64,000 nucleotides of DNA from Oceanobacillus kimchii X50 (GTDB lineage Bacteria; Bacillota; Bacilli; Bacillales; Amphibacillaceae), in contig NZ_CM001792.1 in assembly GCF_000340475.1 (NCBI RefSeq), positions 631,699-695,698 of the forward strand, read 5' to 3'. The position numbers and the translations under genes were made by a program. Of this stretch, positions 8,211-18,027 are shown one piece after another (position 1 is the stretch's first letter; each line of letters begins with the position of its first letter). Under the pieces are notes generated by a model. That model was not told the origin of the DNA, made no database searches, and saw nothing but the letters and a program-made list of their open reading frames with translations.

Positions 8211-8372
8211 TTATTCACAAGGGTGTGGATATATTATGTAGATAAGCTACGTAATCATCTTTTGAATGTGGATGAAAAAAGTGGATAACTGTTCATTTAG
8301 TTGTGGATTATGTGTATAAATTTTATTAGTTCGAGTTTTTTAGACATTTTCCGGGCTTTTTATTGTGGATAA
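8211..8372. promoter_or_regulatory. DnaA-box cluster downstream of tsaD
   Basis: Eight 9-mers match the DnaA box TTATCCACA or its complement with at most one mismatch, at 8211, 8224, 8237, 8267, 8280, 8302, 8311 and 8364. The one at 8364-8372 (TGTGGATAA) is perfect. Seven share one orientation. A cluster beside gcp (tsaD) is one of the known DnaA-binding regions of B. subtilis outside oriC, so this appears conserved. Confidence 0.8.
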
Positions 8373-8422
8373 GTGTTGTATTAAATAAGGATATTAACAG
8401 GAAGAAATTTGGTGGAAATCCG

Positions 8423-9592
8423 ATGAATAAAAAACAAAATTATTATTTTCAAACTGATTTAATCCTACTCTTTTTAGGATTTGTAATCATTAGTTTATTG
8501 GCTATTTATAATGCGCAGCAAATTGATCAAACTAATACAAATTTTGTCATAAGACAAATTGCTTTTTTTGGTATTGGTGTTTGTTTTGTGGCAGCAATAC
8601 AATTTATCGACCTCGAACAGTTATATAGAGGTAGTATATATATCTATTTAGGTGGAGTTTTCTTATTGGGACTCTTGCTTATTAGTCCTGATGCAATTGC
8701 AAGGGAAATTAATGGAGCAAATAGTTGGTTCACCTTACCTGGGTTGTCCATTCAACCTGCCGAATTTGCGAAAATGTCGACGATTTTATTTCTAGCAGCA
8801 ACGATAACTGGCCATAAAGAAAAGACAGAAGTTCAAACTATGAAAACGGATATTATGTTACTACTTAAACTGATTGTTTATACATTGATACCAGTTGGGT
8901 TAATTATGCTACAGCCTGATTTTGGTACGTCGATGGTGTATTTGTTTATTGCAGGAATGATGACTATTTTATCAGGTATTAATTGGAAGATTATTGTTTC
9001 ATTAATTGTCGGTTTGATATCTATAGCAGCAGCTGCTATTCTAGCAATTATTCGATTTCCGCAATTTGCCATTGATGTTCTTGGAGTTGCACCATATCAA
9101 GTTGATCGAATTATGACTTGGTTTGATCCATCACAACAATCAGCAGATGCGACATTCCAGTTCGAACGCTCACATATGTCATTAGGTTCTGGGCAATTGT
9201 TTGGTAAAGGAATGAGTGGTTTAGAAGTACAATATCCAGAAGCGCATACAGACTTTATCTTTTCTGTAATTGGTGAAAGCTTTGGATTTATTGGAAGCGC
9301 AATTGTAATTTTTCTTTACTTTATGCTTTTATACCGTTTAGTAACTTTAGGTTTAAGCATTTATAAACATTCACCATTTGGCACATATTTCTGCTTTGGA
9401 TTTTTAAGTTTGATGCTTATCCATGTGTTTCAAAATATCGGGATGACAATTGGGATCATGCCTATTACAGGAATTCCGTTACTACTTATAAGCTATGGAG
9501 GTAGTTCTGTCATGTCCACTATGTTAGGATTGGCAATAGTTTACCGAGTAGCGGTGGAACATACGATACAAAATGACTATCTATTTAAATAA
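8423..9592 (+). CDS. RodA/FtsW-family peptidoglycan polymerase (SEDS), RodA-type
   Basis: SEDS proteins are membrane glycosyltransferases that polymerise lipid II, with RodA for elongation and FtsW/SpoVE for division or sporulation. The 389-aa product has about ten hydrophobic segments. Family motifs are GANSWFTLPGLSIQPAEFAK (about residues 96-115), LQPDFGTS, EAHTDFIFSVIGESFGFIG and GIMPITGIPLLLISYGGSS. The ATG at 8423 is preceded by ggtgg; the longer frame from 8363 would start inside a perfect DnaA box. The SLLAIYNAQQ opening is more RodA-like than FtsW-like, but the subfamily call is tentative. Confidence 0.85.
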   Translation: MNKKQNYYFQTDLILLFLGFVIISLLAIYNAQQIDQTNTNFVIRQIAFFGIGVCFVAAIQFIDLEQLYRGSIYIYLGGVFLLGLLLISPDAIAREINGANSWFTLPGLSIQPAEFAKMSTILFLAATITGHKEKTEVQTMKTDIMLLLKLIVYTLIPVGLIMLQPDFGTSMVYLFIAGMMTILSGINWKIIVSLIVGLISIAAAAILAIIRFPQFAIDVLGVAPYQVDRIMTWFDPSQQSADATFQFERSHMSLGSGQLFGKGMSGLEVQYPEAHTDFIFSVIGESFGFIGSAIVIFLYFMLLYRLVTLGLSIYKHSPFGTYFCFGFLSLMLIHVFQNIGMTIGIMPITGIPLLLISYGGSSVMSTMLGLAIVYRVAVEHTIQNDYLFK

Positions 9593-9600
9593 AAGCTATA

Positions 9601-9644
9601 AAAAAACTCTCTGAGTCCATCATTGTGGATAAAGAGAGTTTTTT
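9601..9644. terminator. Bidirectional terminator
   Basis: A perfect 12-bp stem (aaaaaactctct with agagagtttttt) has A- and T-tracts on both sides. It serves the RodA-type gene and the convergent CorC-like gene. The loop contains a perfect DnaA box (9624-9632). Confidence 0.9.
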
Positions 9645-9650
9645 ATCTTA

Positions 9651-10526
9651 TTAACTAGGTTGCTTATGAAACTGATCGATAAATGTTACTCCTTCTTCAT
9701 AAATGGTTGCTATAACAGAATGTATTTGTTGTGAAGATATTTCAGTTACTTCGAATTGTACATTTTTATAGAGAAGGTTCGGCTTCTCATGATTGGCAGG
9801 GATATAGCCTAATTGATCGATTAAGAAATCACTTAAAGTATTAAAATTCTCTTCAGGAAAAGTGATGCCCAGTATACCTTCTAATTCGTACAATGGTGAA
9901 TGAGCATGAATTCGGTATCTATTTCCAGCCAGTTGTTGGATAAAAGATGGTTTATTCAATACATAACTATCATCTTCTTGAAGGACATCAGTAACCATTT
10001 CTTTAACCATATCTTCAGTTGTAATGAGACCTTCTGTGCCACCATATTCATCTAAAACAATCGCAAGTGCAATCTGTTCTTTTTGCATATCCTTAAATGC
10101 AAGGTCTACACGTTGTGATTCTAAGATAAAGAAGGGATTATGCATGATATTTCGAAGTTGAAACTTGGTGGTATCATTATGTTTATGTAAGTAAGAAAGT
10201 ACGTCTTTTACGTGAATAATTCCTACTATTTGGTCGATATCTTCTTCGAATACAGGATATCTGTTATATGGATTATTTATAATAACATCCATTACTTCCT
10301 CATAGGGTGTATCAACTTCAAGCACACACATATCTAAACGATGAACAACGATATCCGAAATATGTTTATCATTAAATTCATAGATGTTTGTTTCAGGTTC
10401 AGGTGATGCGTGCTCTTTTGTTTTTTTAAGCGCACTTGTATTGATTACCAGCAGCCCCTTTTTCCAAGTCATAAAACATGCTATGCCTACAATTAGACTA
10501 AGTAAACCTATCAGCGCTATCGTCAA
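9651..10526 (-). CDS. CorC/HlyC-type CBS-domain protein lacking the full DUF21 domain
   Basis: The 291-aa protein has one N-terminal membrane segment (about residues 3-22). Two CBS domains follow (about 55-175: VDTPYEEVMDVI, then VGIIHVKDVL, then VLDEYGGTEGLITTEDM), then a C-terminal CorC/HlyC transporter-associated domain (about 195-280: LSDFLIDQLGYIP). Usual relatives carry a DUF21 domain of several membrane helices and are about 430 aa, so this one is short. The TTG at 10526 has ggagg 10 bp upstream; no longer frame is open. A role in divalent-cation handling is family inference. Confidence 0.82.
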   Translation of the reverse strand: MTIALIGLLSLIVGIACFMTWKKGLLVINTSALKKTKEHASPEPETNIYEFNDKHISDIVVHRLDMCVLEVDTPYEEVMDVIINNPYNRYPVFEEDIDQIVGIIHVKDVLSYLHKHNDTTKFQLRNIMHNPFFILESQRVDLAFKDMQKEQIALAIVLDEYGGTEGLITTEDMVKEMVTDVLQEDDSYVLNKPSFIQQLAGNRYRIHAHSPLYELEGILGITFPEENFNTLSDFLIDQLGYIPANHEKPNLLYKNVQFEVTEISSQQIHSVIATIYEEGVTFIDQFHKQPS

Positions 10527-10600
10527 AAGCTAACAACCTCCATGGTTTTTTATTAAATTTTTATCCGGAAATATGCCATCACTTAGACAGTCCGCATATA

Positions 10601-10631
10601 TAAAAAAACAGGCAAGTTTAAACTTACCTGT
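10601..10631 (-). terminator. Terminator of ydiF
   Basis: On the minus strand, acaggtaagttt pairs with aaacttgcctgt (one mismatch), followed by six T. It lies about 30 bp after the ydiF stop. Confidence 0.85.
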
Positions 10632-10661
10632 TGATAATTATAAACGAAAATAAATATTTTT

Positions 10662-12593
10662 TCAATTATCTAACTCTTCCAAACTTGTCCATTGCTCTAA
10701 TAAGTCATCAAGTTTTTGTTTGGACGTGTTTGTTTCTTCTGTTAGCTCTAATGCTTTTTCGTGATCTTCATACACTTCTGGTAACGTCATTTGTTCTTCT
10801 AAATGTGCAATATGCTCTTCTGTGGATTCAATTTGTTTTTCAAGTTCAGCAATCTGTCTTTTTCGCTTTCTTTCTTCACTTTGTTTCTGTTTTTCTTCTT
10901 TAAAGTTTCTTTTTTTATCAGAAACAGTTACTGATTGAACAGCGTTTTCCATCTGAAGACGAGCAAGTTCTGCTTCTTCTGCTTTTTTCTCTAAATAATA
11001 ATCATAGTCACCAAGATACATTTTAATTCCTTGTGGACTCATTTCAGCTACTTGGTCTGCGATTCGATTAATAAAATAACGATCATGCGAAACAAATATA
11101 ATCGTGCCAGGAAAATCAGCTAATGCACCTTCTAACACTTCTTTACTATCAATGTCTAAGTGGTTCGTTGGTTCATCTAGAATAAGCAAATTTGCTTTTT
11201 GCATTTTTAATTTAGATAATGCTAAACGTGATTTTTCTCCACCACTTAATGCAGATACTGGCTTTAACACGTCATCGCCAGAGAATAAGAAATTACCTAG
11301 AATCGTACGAATATCTTTTTCGTTCACTAGAGGATACTCATCCCACAATTCTTGAAGCACAGTTTTATTCGAGTGAAGTTCGGTTTGTTCCTGATCATAG
11401 TAGCCAACTTGTACATTCGTCCCTAATTGAATATCTCCTTCGAAAGGAAACTCTTTTTCCACAATAGTCTTTAATAACGTTGTTTTTCCAATTCCATTCG
11501 GGCCAACTAATGCGATACGGTCTCCGCGATTTGCATGGAGATGAACATGGCGAAATGTAGGGTCTTGTTGTTCTTCATATCGAAAACCCAAATCAGAGAT
11601 TTTCAACACATCATTTCCACTACGACGATTAATCTGAAATGACATCGAAGCGGATGATTCATCCCCCATTGGACGATCCATTCTTTCCATTTTTTCTAAT
11701 TGCTTTCGTCTACTTTGTGCTCGTTTTGTCGTGGAAGCACGAACGATATTTTTTTGAATAAATTCTTCCATTCGTTTAATATCCGTTTGTTGTTTTTCAT
11801 ATTCTTTCATTTCTTGTTCGAAATTGAGTGCTTTTTGTTCTAAGTATTTACTGTAGGTACCGTGATATTTTTTAGAATGATGTCTAGAAATTTCATAAAC
11901 TATAGAAACCGTTCTATCAAGAAAATAACGGTCGTGGGAAACAATCACAATAGCACCAGGGTAATTAACGAGATAACCTTCTAACCATGTAAGTGTATCA
12001 ATGTCCAGATGGTTTGTAGGCTCATCGAGGATGAGTAATTGAGGTTTTTGTAGCAATAATTTACCGAGAGCAAGTCTTGTTTTTTGCCCACCACTTAATT
12101 CGTTAATCGGTGCTCGATAATCGTAATCTCCAAATGAGAGTCCAGTAAGTACCGATTTTATATCCGATTCATACGTATAACCACCATCTGATTGATAGCG
12201 AACTTGTAAGTCATCATATTCCTTTAAAATTAGTTGGTAACTAGCATCATCCACTGCAGTAGGATCTGCCATTTTTGTTTCTAATTCACGTAACTTTTTC
12301 TCCATTTGTTTTAAATGGGAAAACACATCTTCCATTTCATTCCAAATGGTTTTTCCTGATTCCAATTTCATATGTTGCGACAGGTAACCATAGGTAAGGT
12401 CTTTCGGTTTGAAAAACTCTCCTTCATCATAAGGGATTTCATTTGCCATTATTTTTAGCAATGTCGATTTTCCTGCACCATTTCTCCCGACGATGGCAAT
12501 TCGATCTTGGTCTTTTATTTCTACTTTTATATTAGACAAAATCTCTTCTGTGCCAAAAGATTTTGATATTCCGTTTAATTGCATCAGTATCAT
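10662..12593 (-). CDS. ydiF: ABC-F family ATPase (YdiF-like)
   Basis: ABC-F proteins are soluble twin ATPases that bind ribosomes; they are not transporters. The 643-aa product has two cassettes: GRNGAGKSTLLK and LSGGQKTRLALGKLLL plus LLILDEPTNHLDI in the first, and GPNGIGKTTLLK and LSGGEKSRLALSKL with a second LDEPTNHLDID in the second. Between them lies the linker, and a charged C-terminal coiled coil covers about 550-640. The ATG at 12593 has gaggtg eight bases upstream. It is divergent from rex, as in B. subtilis. A translation role is family knowledge. Confidence 0.93.
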   Translation of the reverse strand: MILMQLNGISKSFGTEEILSNIKVEIKDQDRIAIVGRNGAGKSTLLKIMANEIPYDEGEFFKPKDLTYGYLSQHMKLESGKTIWNEMEDVFSHLKQMEKKLRELETKMADPTAVDDASYQLILKEYDDLQVRYQSDGGYTYESDIKSVLTGLSFGDYDYRAPINELSGGQKTRLALGKLLLQKPQLLILDEPTNHLDIDTLTWLEGYLVNYPGAIVIVSHDRYFLDRTVSIVYEISRHHSKKYHGTYSKYLEQKALNFEQEMKEYEKQQTDIKRMEEFIQKNIVRASTTKRAQSRRKQLEKMERMDRPMGDESSASMSFQINRRSGNDVLKISDLGFRYEEQQDPTFRHVHLHANRGDRIALVGPNGIGKTTLLKTIVEKEFPFEGDIQLGTNVQVGYYDQEQTELHSNKTVLQELWDEYPLVNEKDIRTILGNFLFSGDDVLKPVSALSGGEKSRLALSKLKMQKANLLILDEPTNHLDIDSKEVLEGALADFPGTIIFVSHDRYFINRIADQVAEMSPQGIKMYLGDYDYYLEKKAEEAELARLQMENAVQSVTVSDKKRNFKEEKQKQSEERKRKRQIAELEKQIESTEEHIAHLEEQMTLPEVYEDHEKALELTEETNTSKQKLDDLLEQWTSLEELDN

Positions 12594-12649
12594 TTTATTG
12601 TCACCTCATATTACTAGTTTAGCTTATCGCCATAGAAGGGACAATATTA

Positions 12650-12667
12650 TTGTGAAAAATGTCACGA
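12650..12667. promoter_or_regulatory. Putative Rex operator between ydiF and rex
   Basis: TTGTGAAAAATGTCACGA matches the Rex consensus TTGTGAAWWWWTTCACAA at 16 of 18 positions. It sits 73 bp before the rex start and 57 bp before the ydiF start. Confidence 0.6.
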
Positions 12668-12739
12668 CTTCTAAGGATAAATCTGTTAAAATAAATATAG
12701 TATGATAATTATTCTAAGCATTGAAAAGAGGAAGGTCGT

Positions 12740-13369
12740 ATGGAACAAAACAAGATTCCGCAAGCAACTGCAAAACGCTTGCCATTATATTATCGTTTCA
12801 TTAACAACTTAAATCAACAAGGAAAAAAGCGTGTATCATCAAAAGAATTAAGTGAAGCGGTTAAAGTAGATTCCGCAACCATTCGCAGAGATTTCTCTTA
12901 CTTCGGTGCACTAGGTAAAAAAGGATACGGATACAATGTCGAATATTTATTAGGATTTTTTAAACGTACGTTAGATCAACATGAAATAACAGAAGTAGCA
13001 TTAATAGGTGTTGGAAATTTAGGTACAGCTTTCTTACATTATAATTTTATGAAAAATAATAATATCCGTATTACCATTGCATTTGATGCTGATGAGAATA
13101 AGGTAGGCACCGATATCGGAGGAGTTCCAGTCTATCATATTGACGAACTAGGGGAAAGATTAAAGGACACAGAGGTTGCGATTTTAACGATACCTGCAGA
13201 TGAAGCAGATGCGATTGCCAATCAACTGGTCGATCATGGTGTTAATGGTATATTAAACTTTACCCCAGCAAGAATTACAGTACCAAGTCATATTCGTGTG
13301 CATCATATTGATTTAGCGATTGAACTTCAATCACTTGTGTATTTTCTTAAACATTATTCATTACAGTAA
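12740..13369 (+). CDS. rex: Redox-sensing transcriptional repressor Rex
   Basis: Rex represses fermentation and respiration genes and is released from DNA by NADH. The 209-aa length matches the family. It has an N-terminal winged helix (about residues 1-80, with [21 protein letters not shown] as recognition region, seen as [12 protein letters not shown]), then the NAD(H) Rossmann domain with GVGNLGTAF (about 91-99) and ITIAFDAD. The C-terminal helix that swaps between subunits is present. The start at 12740 has gaggaagg. A Rex-like palindrome upstream suggests self-regulation. Confidence 0.96.
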   Translation: MEQNKIPQATAKRLPLYYRFINNLNQQGKKRVSSKELSEAVKVDSATIRRDFSYFGALGKKGYGYNVEYLLGFFKRTLDQHEITEVALIGVGNLGTAFLHYNFMKNNNIRITIAFDADENKVGTDIGGVPVYHIDELGERLKDTEVAILTIPADEADAIANQLVDHGVNGILNFTPARITVPSHIRVHHIDLAIELQSLVYFLKHYSLQ

Positions 13370-13422
13370 TTATTTCATTATTTTAAATCGATTATTATGT
13401 AAGCGTTTGTTGAAATTTGCTT

Positions 13423-13461
13423 AAAGAAAAAGTAGACTGCATCTCAGTCTACTTTTTCTTT
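13423..13461. terminator. Bidirectional terminator of rex and ydiK
   Basis: A 17-bp perfect stem (13423-13439 with 13445-13461) has a short loop, with A- and T-tracts on its sides. The ydiK stop codon lies inside the right arm. Confidence 0.9.
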
Positions 13462-13643
13462 TTTATTTTATTGTGATAACCAAACATCTTAAAAGAACAA
13501 AAGAAGCATAAAGCAGAGACTGCTGAAAAAATCAATGTAACGGAATTCCAAACGGTGCTCTCCTTACTTTGAACCCCAAAGTATATAAAAGCTATTCCAA
13601 CCAGAAAGTATAGAATTGCTCTTATTAAATAAGGATGTTTCAT
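13449..13643 (-). CDS. ydiK: Small membrane protein YdiK-like
   Basis: The 64-aa product has two hydrophobic segments (about residues 8-24 and 33-50) and a lysine-rich tail ending in KKKK. Size, layout and position next to ydiL match B. subtilis ydiK, whose function is unknown. The ATG at 13643 follows an aggtt site that overlaps the ydiL stop, so the two genes are translated from one message. The last codons lie within the shared terminator. Confidence 0.8.
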   Translation of the reverse strand: MKHPYLIRAILYFLVGIAFIYFGVQSKESTVWNSVTLIFSAVSALCFFCSFKMFGYHNKIKKKK

Positions 13644-13646
13644 GGA

Positions 13647-14345
13647 TTAACCTCCAAAGAATATCATTTGCATCTCATCTAACATTCGCTGCAGTTCCTC
13701 AGGATCAATATTATATTGCATTAACACAACAAAGGAGTTCATTGCTGCGTGAACGATGATAGGCACAATGATACGTTTTGTTTTTACATAAAGGAAAGCA
13801 AAAACAAATCCCATGGATGCATAAATAAGAATATGCGTAGGGTCTAAGTGAATAAAGCCAAATATGACTGCTGATAGTAACCCTGCGAAAAAGAAATTCA
13901 TCCGTTTATATAGCTCTCCAAAGATAATTTTTCGGAATATGATTTCTTCCAAAATCGGAGCTAAAATAGCCGGGACGATCATAAATATCGGTGCTGCTCG
14001 AGTAATATCCATAATTTGTTGTGTGTTCTCTGAACCAGGATCAATCCCTAAAGCTATTTCGATTTGGGCAGCAATACCTTGCGCGAATAAAGCCATAAAG
14101 AAACCAGCGATGGACCAAAGTATTATGCTTTCAATGCCTGCTGCATTATCATTTCGCATTTGCATATCTGGTTTTAGAAGATATAGCGTAATGAGTACCG
14201 CTAATCCAAAGGAAAATATTGACCAATAAATCGTTGCATCCATTAAAGATAAGTCTAAAACGACCGCTAAAATTGGGGCGAAGAGAGCCCCTGAAAGCTG
14301 CATAATAATATATGTAAGAATGACATACCAATATCTGCGACTCAA
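13647..14345 (-). CDS. ydiL: CPBP-family intramembrane metalloprotease (YdiL-like)
   Basis: This 232-aa multi-pass protein carries the Abi/CPBP motifs: EEIIFR (about residues 132-137), F-x-x-x-H in VIFGFIHLDPTH, and a late conserved His in VPIIVHAAMNS. CPBP members are membrane metalloproteases related to Rce1, often linked to peptide self-immunity. The TTG at 14345 is supported by aaggag about nine bases upstream. It is paired with ydiK and transcribed away from groES, as in B. subtilis. Confidence 0.88.
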   Translation of the reverse strand: MSRRYWYVILTYIIMQLSGALFAPILAVVLDLSLMDATIYWSIFSFGLAVLITLYLLKPDMQMRNDNAAGIESIILWSIAGFFMALFAQGIAAQIEIALGIDPGSENTQQIMDITRAAPIFMIVPAILAPILEEIIFRKIIFGELYKRMNFFFAGLLSAVIFGFIHLDPTHILIYASMGFVFAFLYVKTKRIIVPIIVHAAMNSFVVLMQYNIDPEELQRMLDEMQMIFFGG

Positions 14346-14517
14346 ATAAAACGCTCCTTTATCATGTACTGTATTAATTACTATAGTTTAACATATGCAT
14401 ATATAGTTATTATAATCAGAACACGCTATTAAATGAAAAGAAAATGAAGTATTATTTTTCTATAACTGAGTACTACATATGTTGAATAAAAAATATAATT
14501 TCTTCACTCTTTTTTGC

Positions 14518-14546
14518 TTGCATTTTTTTATAGAATTAATTATTAT
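14518..14546 (+). promoter_or_regulatory. groE promoter (sigma-A)
   Basis: TTGCAT (14518-14523), 17 bp, TATTAT (14541-14546). The CIRCE operator begins 11 bp after the -10 box, at the expected start-site position. Confidence 0.7.
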
Positions 14547-14557
14547 AATAATTGTGA

Positions 14558-14584
14558 TTAGCACTCAACTGTGAAGAGTGCTAA
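14558..14584 (+). promoter_or_regulatory. CIRCE operator (HrcA site)
   Basis: It is a perfect TTAGCACTC-N9-GAGTGCTAA. HrcA bound here represses groES-groEL until heat shock. Confidence 0.98.
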
Positions 14585-14592
14585 TAAAATAA

Positions 14593-14904
<312 letters not shown>

Positions 14905-14964
14905 ACTCTTATGAGAAATTTAGACTGAATAATAAAATACGTAACTACATTCAAGGAGGAATAA

Positions 14965-16608
<1,644 letters not shown>

Positions 16609-16674
16609 GAGATTTTTTACACGCCTTTCCTAGTTTTTGTGAAGCTGTTTAATGTATAAATAGTTAGTTAGAAG

Positions 16675-16711
16675 AAGCCTACTTCCCGAGTAGAAGGAAG
16701 TAGGCTTTTTT
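16675..16711 (+). terminator. Terminator of groESL
   Basis: A perfect 12-bp stem (aagcctacttcc with ggaagtaggctt) with a 9-nt loop is followed by a T-run. Confidence 0.92.
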
Positions 16712-16982
16712 GTGTTTTAAAATTTGTTTATCAGGATTTTATGTAGGACTGTAAATTTATAAATGCTATTAAGATTTATATGCAGTATTACTAAGTGATT
16801 TTATATTGTAATGAGAATGAAATTTAACAAGTGTGAGTTTCTTAAAACTTACATAAGACTGAAGGATTGACTTGCGATAATAGTAAATCTAAATGAAATA
16901 AAAGATTAGTGCGGGTGAGTTTCAGATAACATCTACTTCTCATACAAATGATAACTTTGAATGGGATTTTTAAAAGGATTTA
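16712..16982. other. Intergenic, nothing supported
   Basis: This AT-rich gap after the groEL terminator holds no gene, repeat or RNA I can support. The promoter of the next gene begins at 16983. Confidence 0.6.
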
Positions 16983-17011
16983 TTTACTTGATGGAAAAAT
17001 TTAGGTATAAT
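16983..17011 (+). promoter_or_regulatory. Promoter of Ltp-domain gene
   Basis: TTTACT (16983-16988), 17 bp, TATAAT (17006-17011), 49 bp before the chosen start at 17060. An upstream alternative start (16961) would lie before this promoter, which supports the shorter form. Confidence 0.6.
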
Positions 17012-17059
17012 GATACAGGCAATTATATCTACATTATATGCAAAAGGGAGAGTAATTAC

Positions 17060-17713
17060 ATGGTAGGTTTTTTAGGCTTTATCGCACTAGTCTTATTAAT
17101 TATGGGGATTGTACAATTTTTTAAAAAGGAAAAACGTAAGAAGGGTATAATCAAGTTGGGGATTGGATTTGCACTATTCACCGTAGCAGGAATCATTTCC
17201 ACGCCAGTTGAAGAAGAGAAAGCTGCAGCAACAGAAGAAGTAACTGAGGATGAAAATAAGGCCTCTGAGGAAGAGAAAGCCGAAAAAGAAGTTGAAGCAC
17301 AGAAGGAAGTTGAGGAAGAAAAAGCGAAGGAAGAAGCCGAAAAAGAAGCTGAAGCACAGAAGAAAGCTGAAGAGGAAAAAGCGAGAGAAGAAGCCGAAAA
17401 AGAAGCTGAAAAAGAGCCAGAAATGTCGGTTTCTCAAGAAAACGCAATTCGTCAGGCTGATAGTTATTTAGATTTTAGTGCATTCTCGGAGTCTGGTTTG
17501 ATTGACCAATTAGAGTATGAAGGATTCTCTACAGAAGATGCAACATTTGCTATTGAAAATATTGAAGTTGATTGGAGAGAGCAAGCAGTATTACATGCAG
17601 AAAGTTATCTTGACTTCTCAGCCTTTTCAAGAAGCGGATTGATTGAACAATTATTATATGAAGGTCACAGTGAAGCAGACGCGAATTATGCAGCAGATCA
17701 AGTAGGACTATAG
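17060..17713 (+). CDS. Membrane-anchored protein with two Ltp-type repeats
   Basis: The 217-aa product has one or two N-terminal hydrophobic segments (about residues 2-18 and 33-47). A long Glu/Lys/Ala coiled coil (about 55-125) follows, built from repeats such as EEEKAKEEAEKEAEAQKKA. Two tandem C-terminal Ltp repeats (about 128-170 and 175-217) share SYLDFSAFS-SGLI-QL-YEG. The Ltp domain occurs in exposed lipoproteins, some phage-borne and blocking superinfection. There is no lipobox Cys here. The start at 17060 has aaagggag. Cell attachment through the N-terminus is inferred. Confidence 0.8.
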   Translation: MVGFLGFIALVLLIMGIVQFFKKEKRKKGIIKLGIGFALFTVAGIISTPVEEEKAAATEEVTEDENKASEEEKAEKEVEAQKEVEEEKAKEEAEKEAEAQKKAEEEKAREEAEKEAEKEPEMSVSQENAIRQADSYLDFSAFSESGLIDQLEYEGFSTEDATFAIENIEVDWREQAVLHAESYLDFSAFSRSGLIEQLLYEGHSEADANYAADQVGL

Positions 17714-17720
17714 TATCGAG

Positions 17721-17753
17721 AAAGAGAAGAGGAAAAATTCCTTCTCTTTTTTT
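17721..17753 (+). terminator. Terminator of Ltp-domain gene
   Basis: aaagagaagaggaa pairs with ttccttctcttt (a two-base bulge), followed by a T-run. Confidence 0.75.
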
Positions 17754-17878
17754 GCATTCAAGGATAACTGGGTAAGTAAGAATATAAATGATTCTTATTC
17801 GCACAGTTTTATTTATATGGATTACCTTCCTCTTTATCTTACAAGAGGACCATCATATTAAATAATAAGTACTACATC

Positions 17879-17907
17879 TTGACAAATACTCACACGAAAT
17901 GTATTAT
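17879..17907 (+). promoter_or_regulatory. Sigma-A promoter of BCCT gene leader
   Basis: A perfect TTGACA (17879-17884), 17 bp, TATTAT (17902-17907). Transcription should start near 17914, leaving a leader of about 110 nt before the gene. Confidence 0.75.
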
Positions 17908-17943
17908 TTAACGCTGTAGTTTAATTTAAAATATTAATTTAAT

Positions 17944-18004
17944 CTCACATACAACTGACTAAATAGGAAAAATTAAAGTCAGTGATGATTATGTGAGTTT
18001 TTTT
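17944..18004 (+). terminator. Attenuator-like terminator in the BCCT leader
   Basis: Two nested inverted repeats (ctcacat with atgtgag, actgact with agtcagt) end in seven T. The hairpin lies between the promoter and the gene it serves, with no gene before it, so it can only act as a leader terminator. Confidence 0.65.
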
Positions 18005-18027
18005 GTGTTGATTGAAAGGAGCAGATT

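Noticed and set aside
8363..8422. Upstream TTG start for the RodA-type gene
   Set aside because: It would begin inside a perfect DnaA box and has no ribosome-binding site; ATG 8423 is better.
13398..13411. cre-like sequence TGTAAGCGTTTGTT after rex
   Set aside because: One mismatch, but it lies between a stop codon and a terminator with no promoter to control.
17174..17447. Phe/Leu-rich frames antisense to the coiled-coil gene
   Set aside because: They arise from the repetitive gaa/aaa codons of the coiled coil on the other strand.
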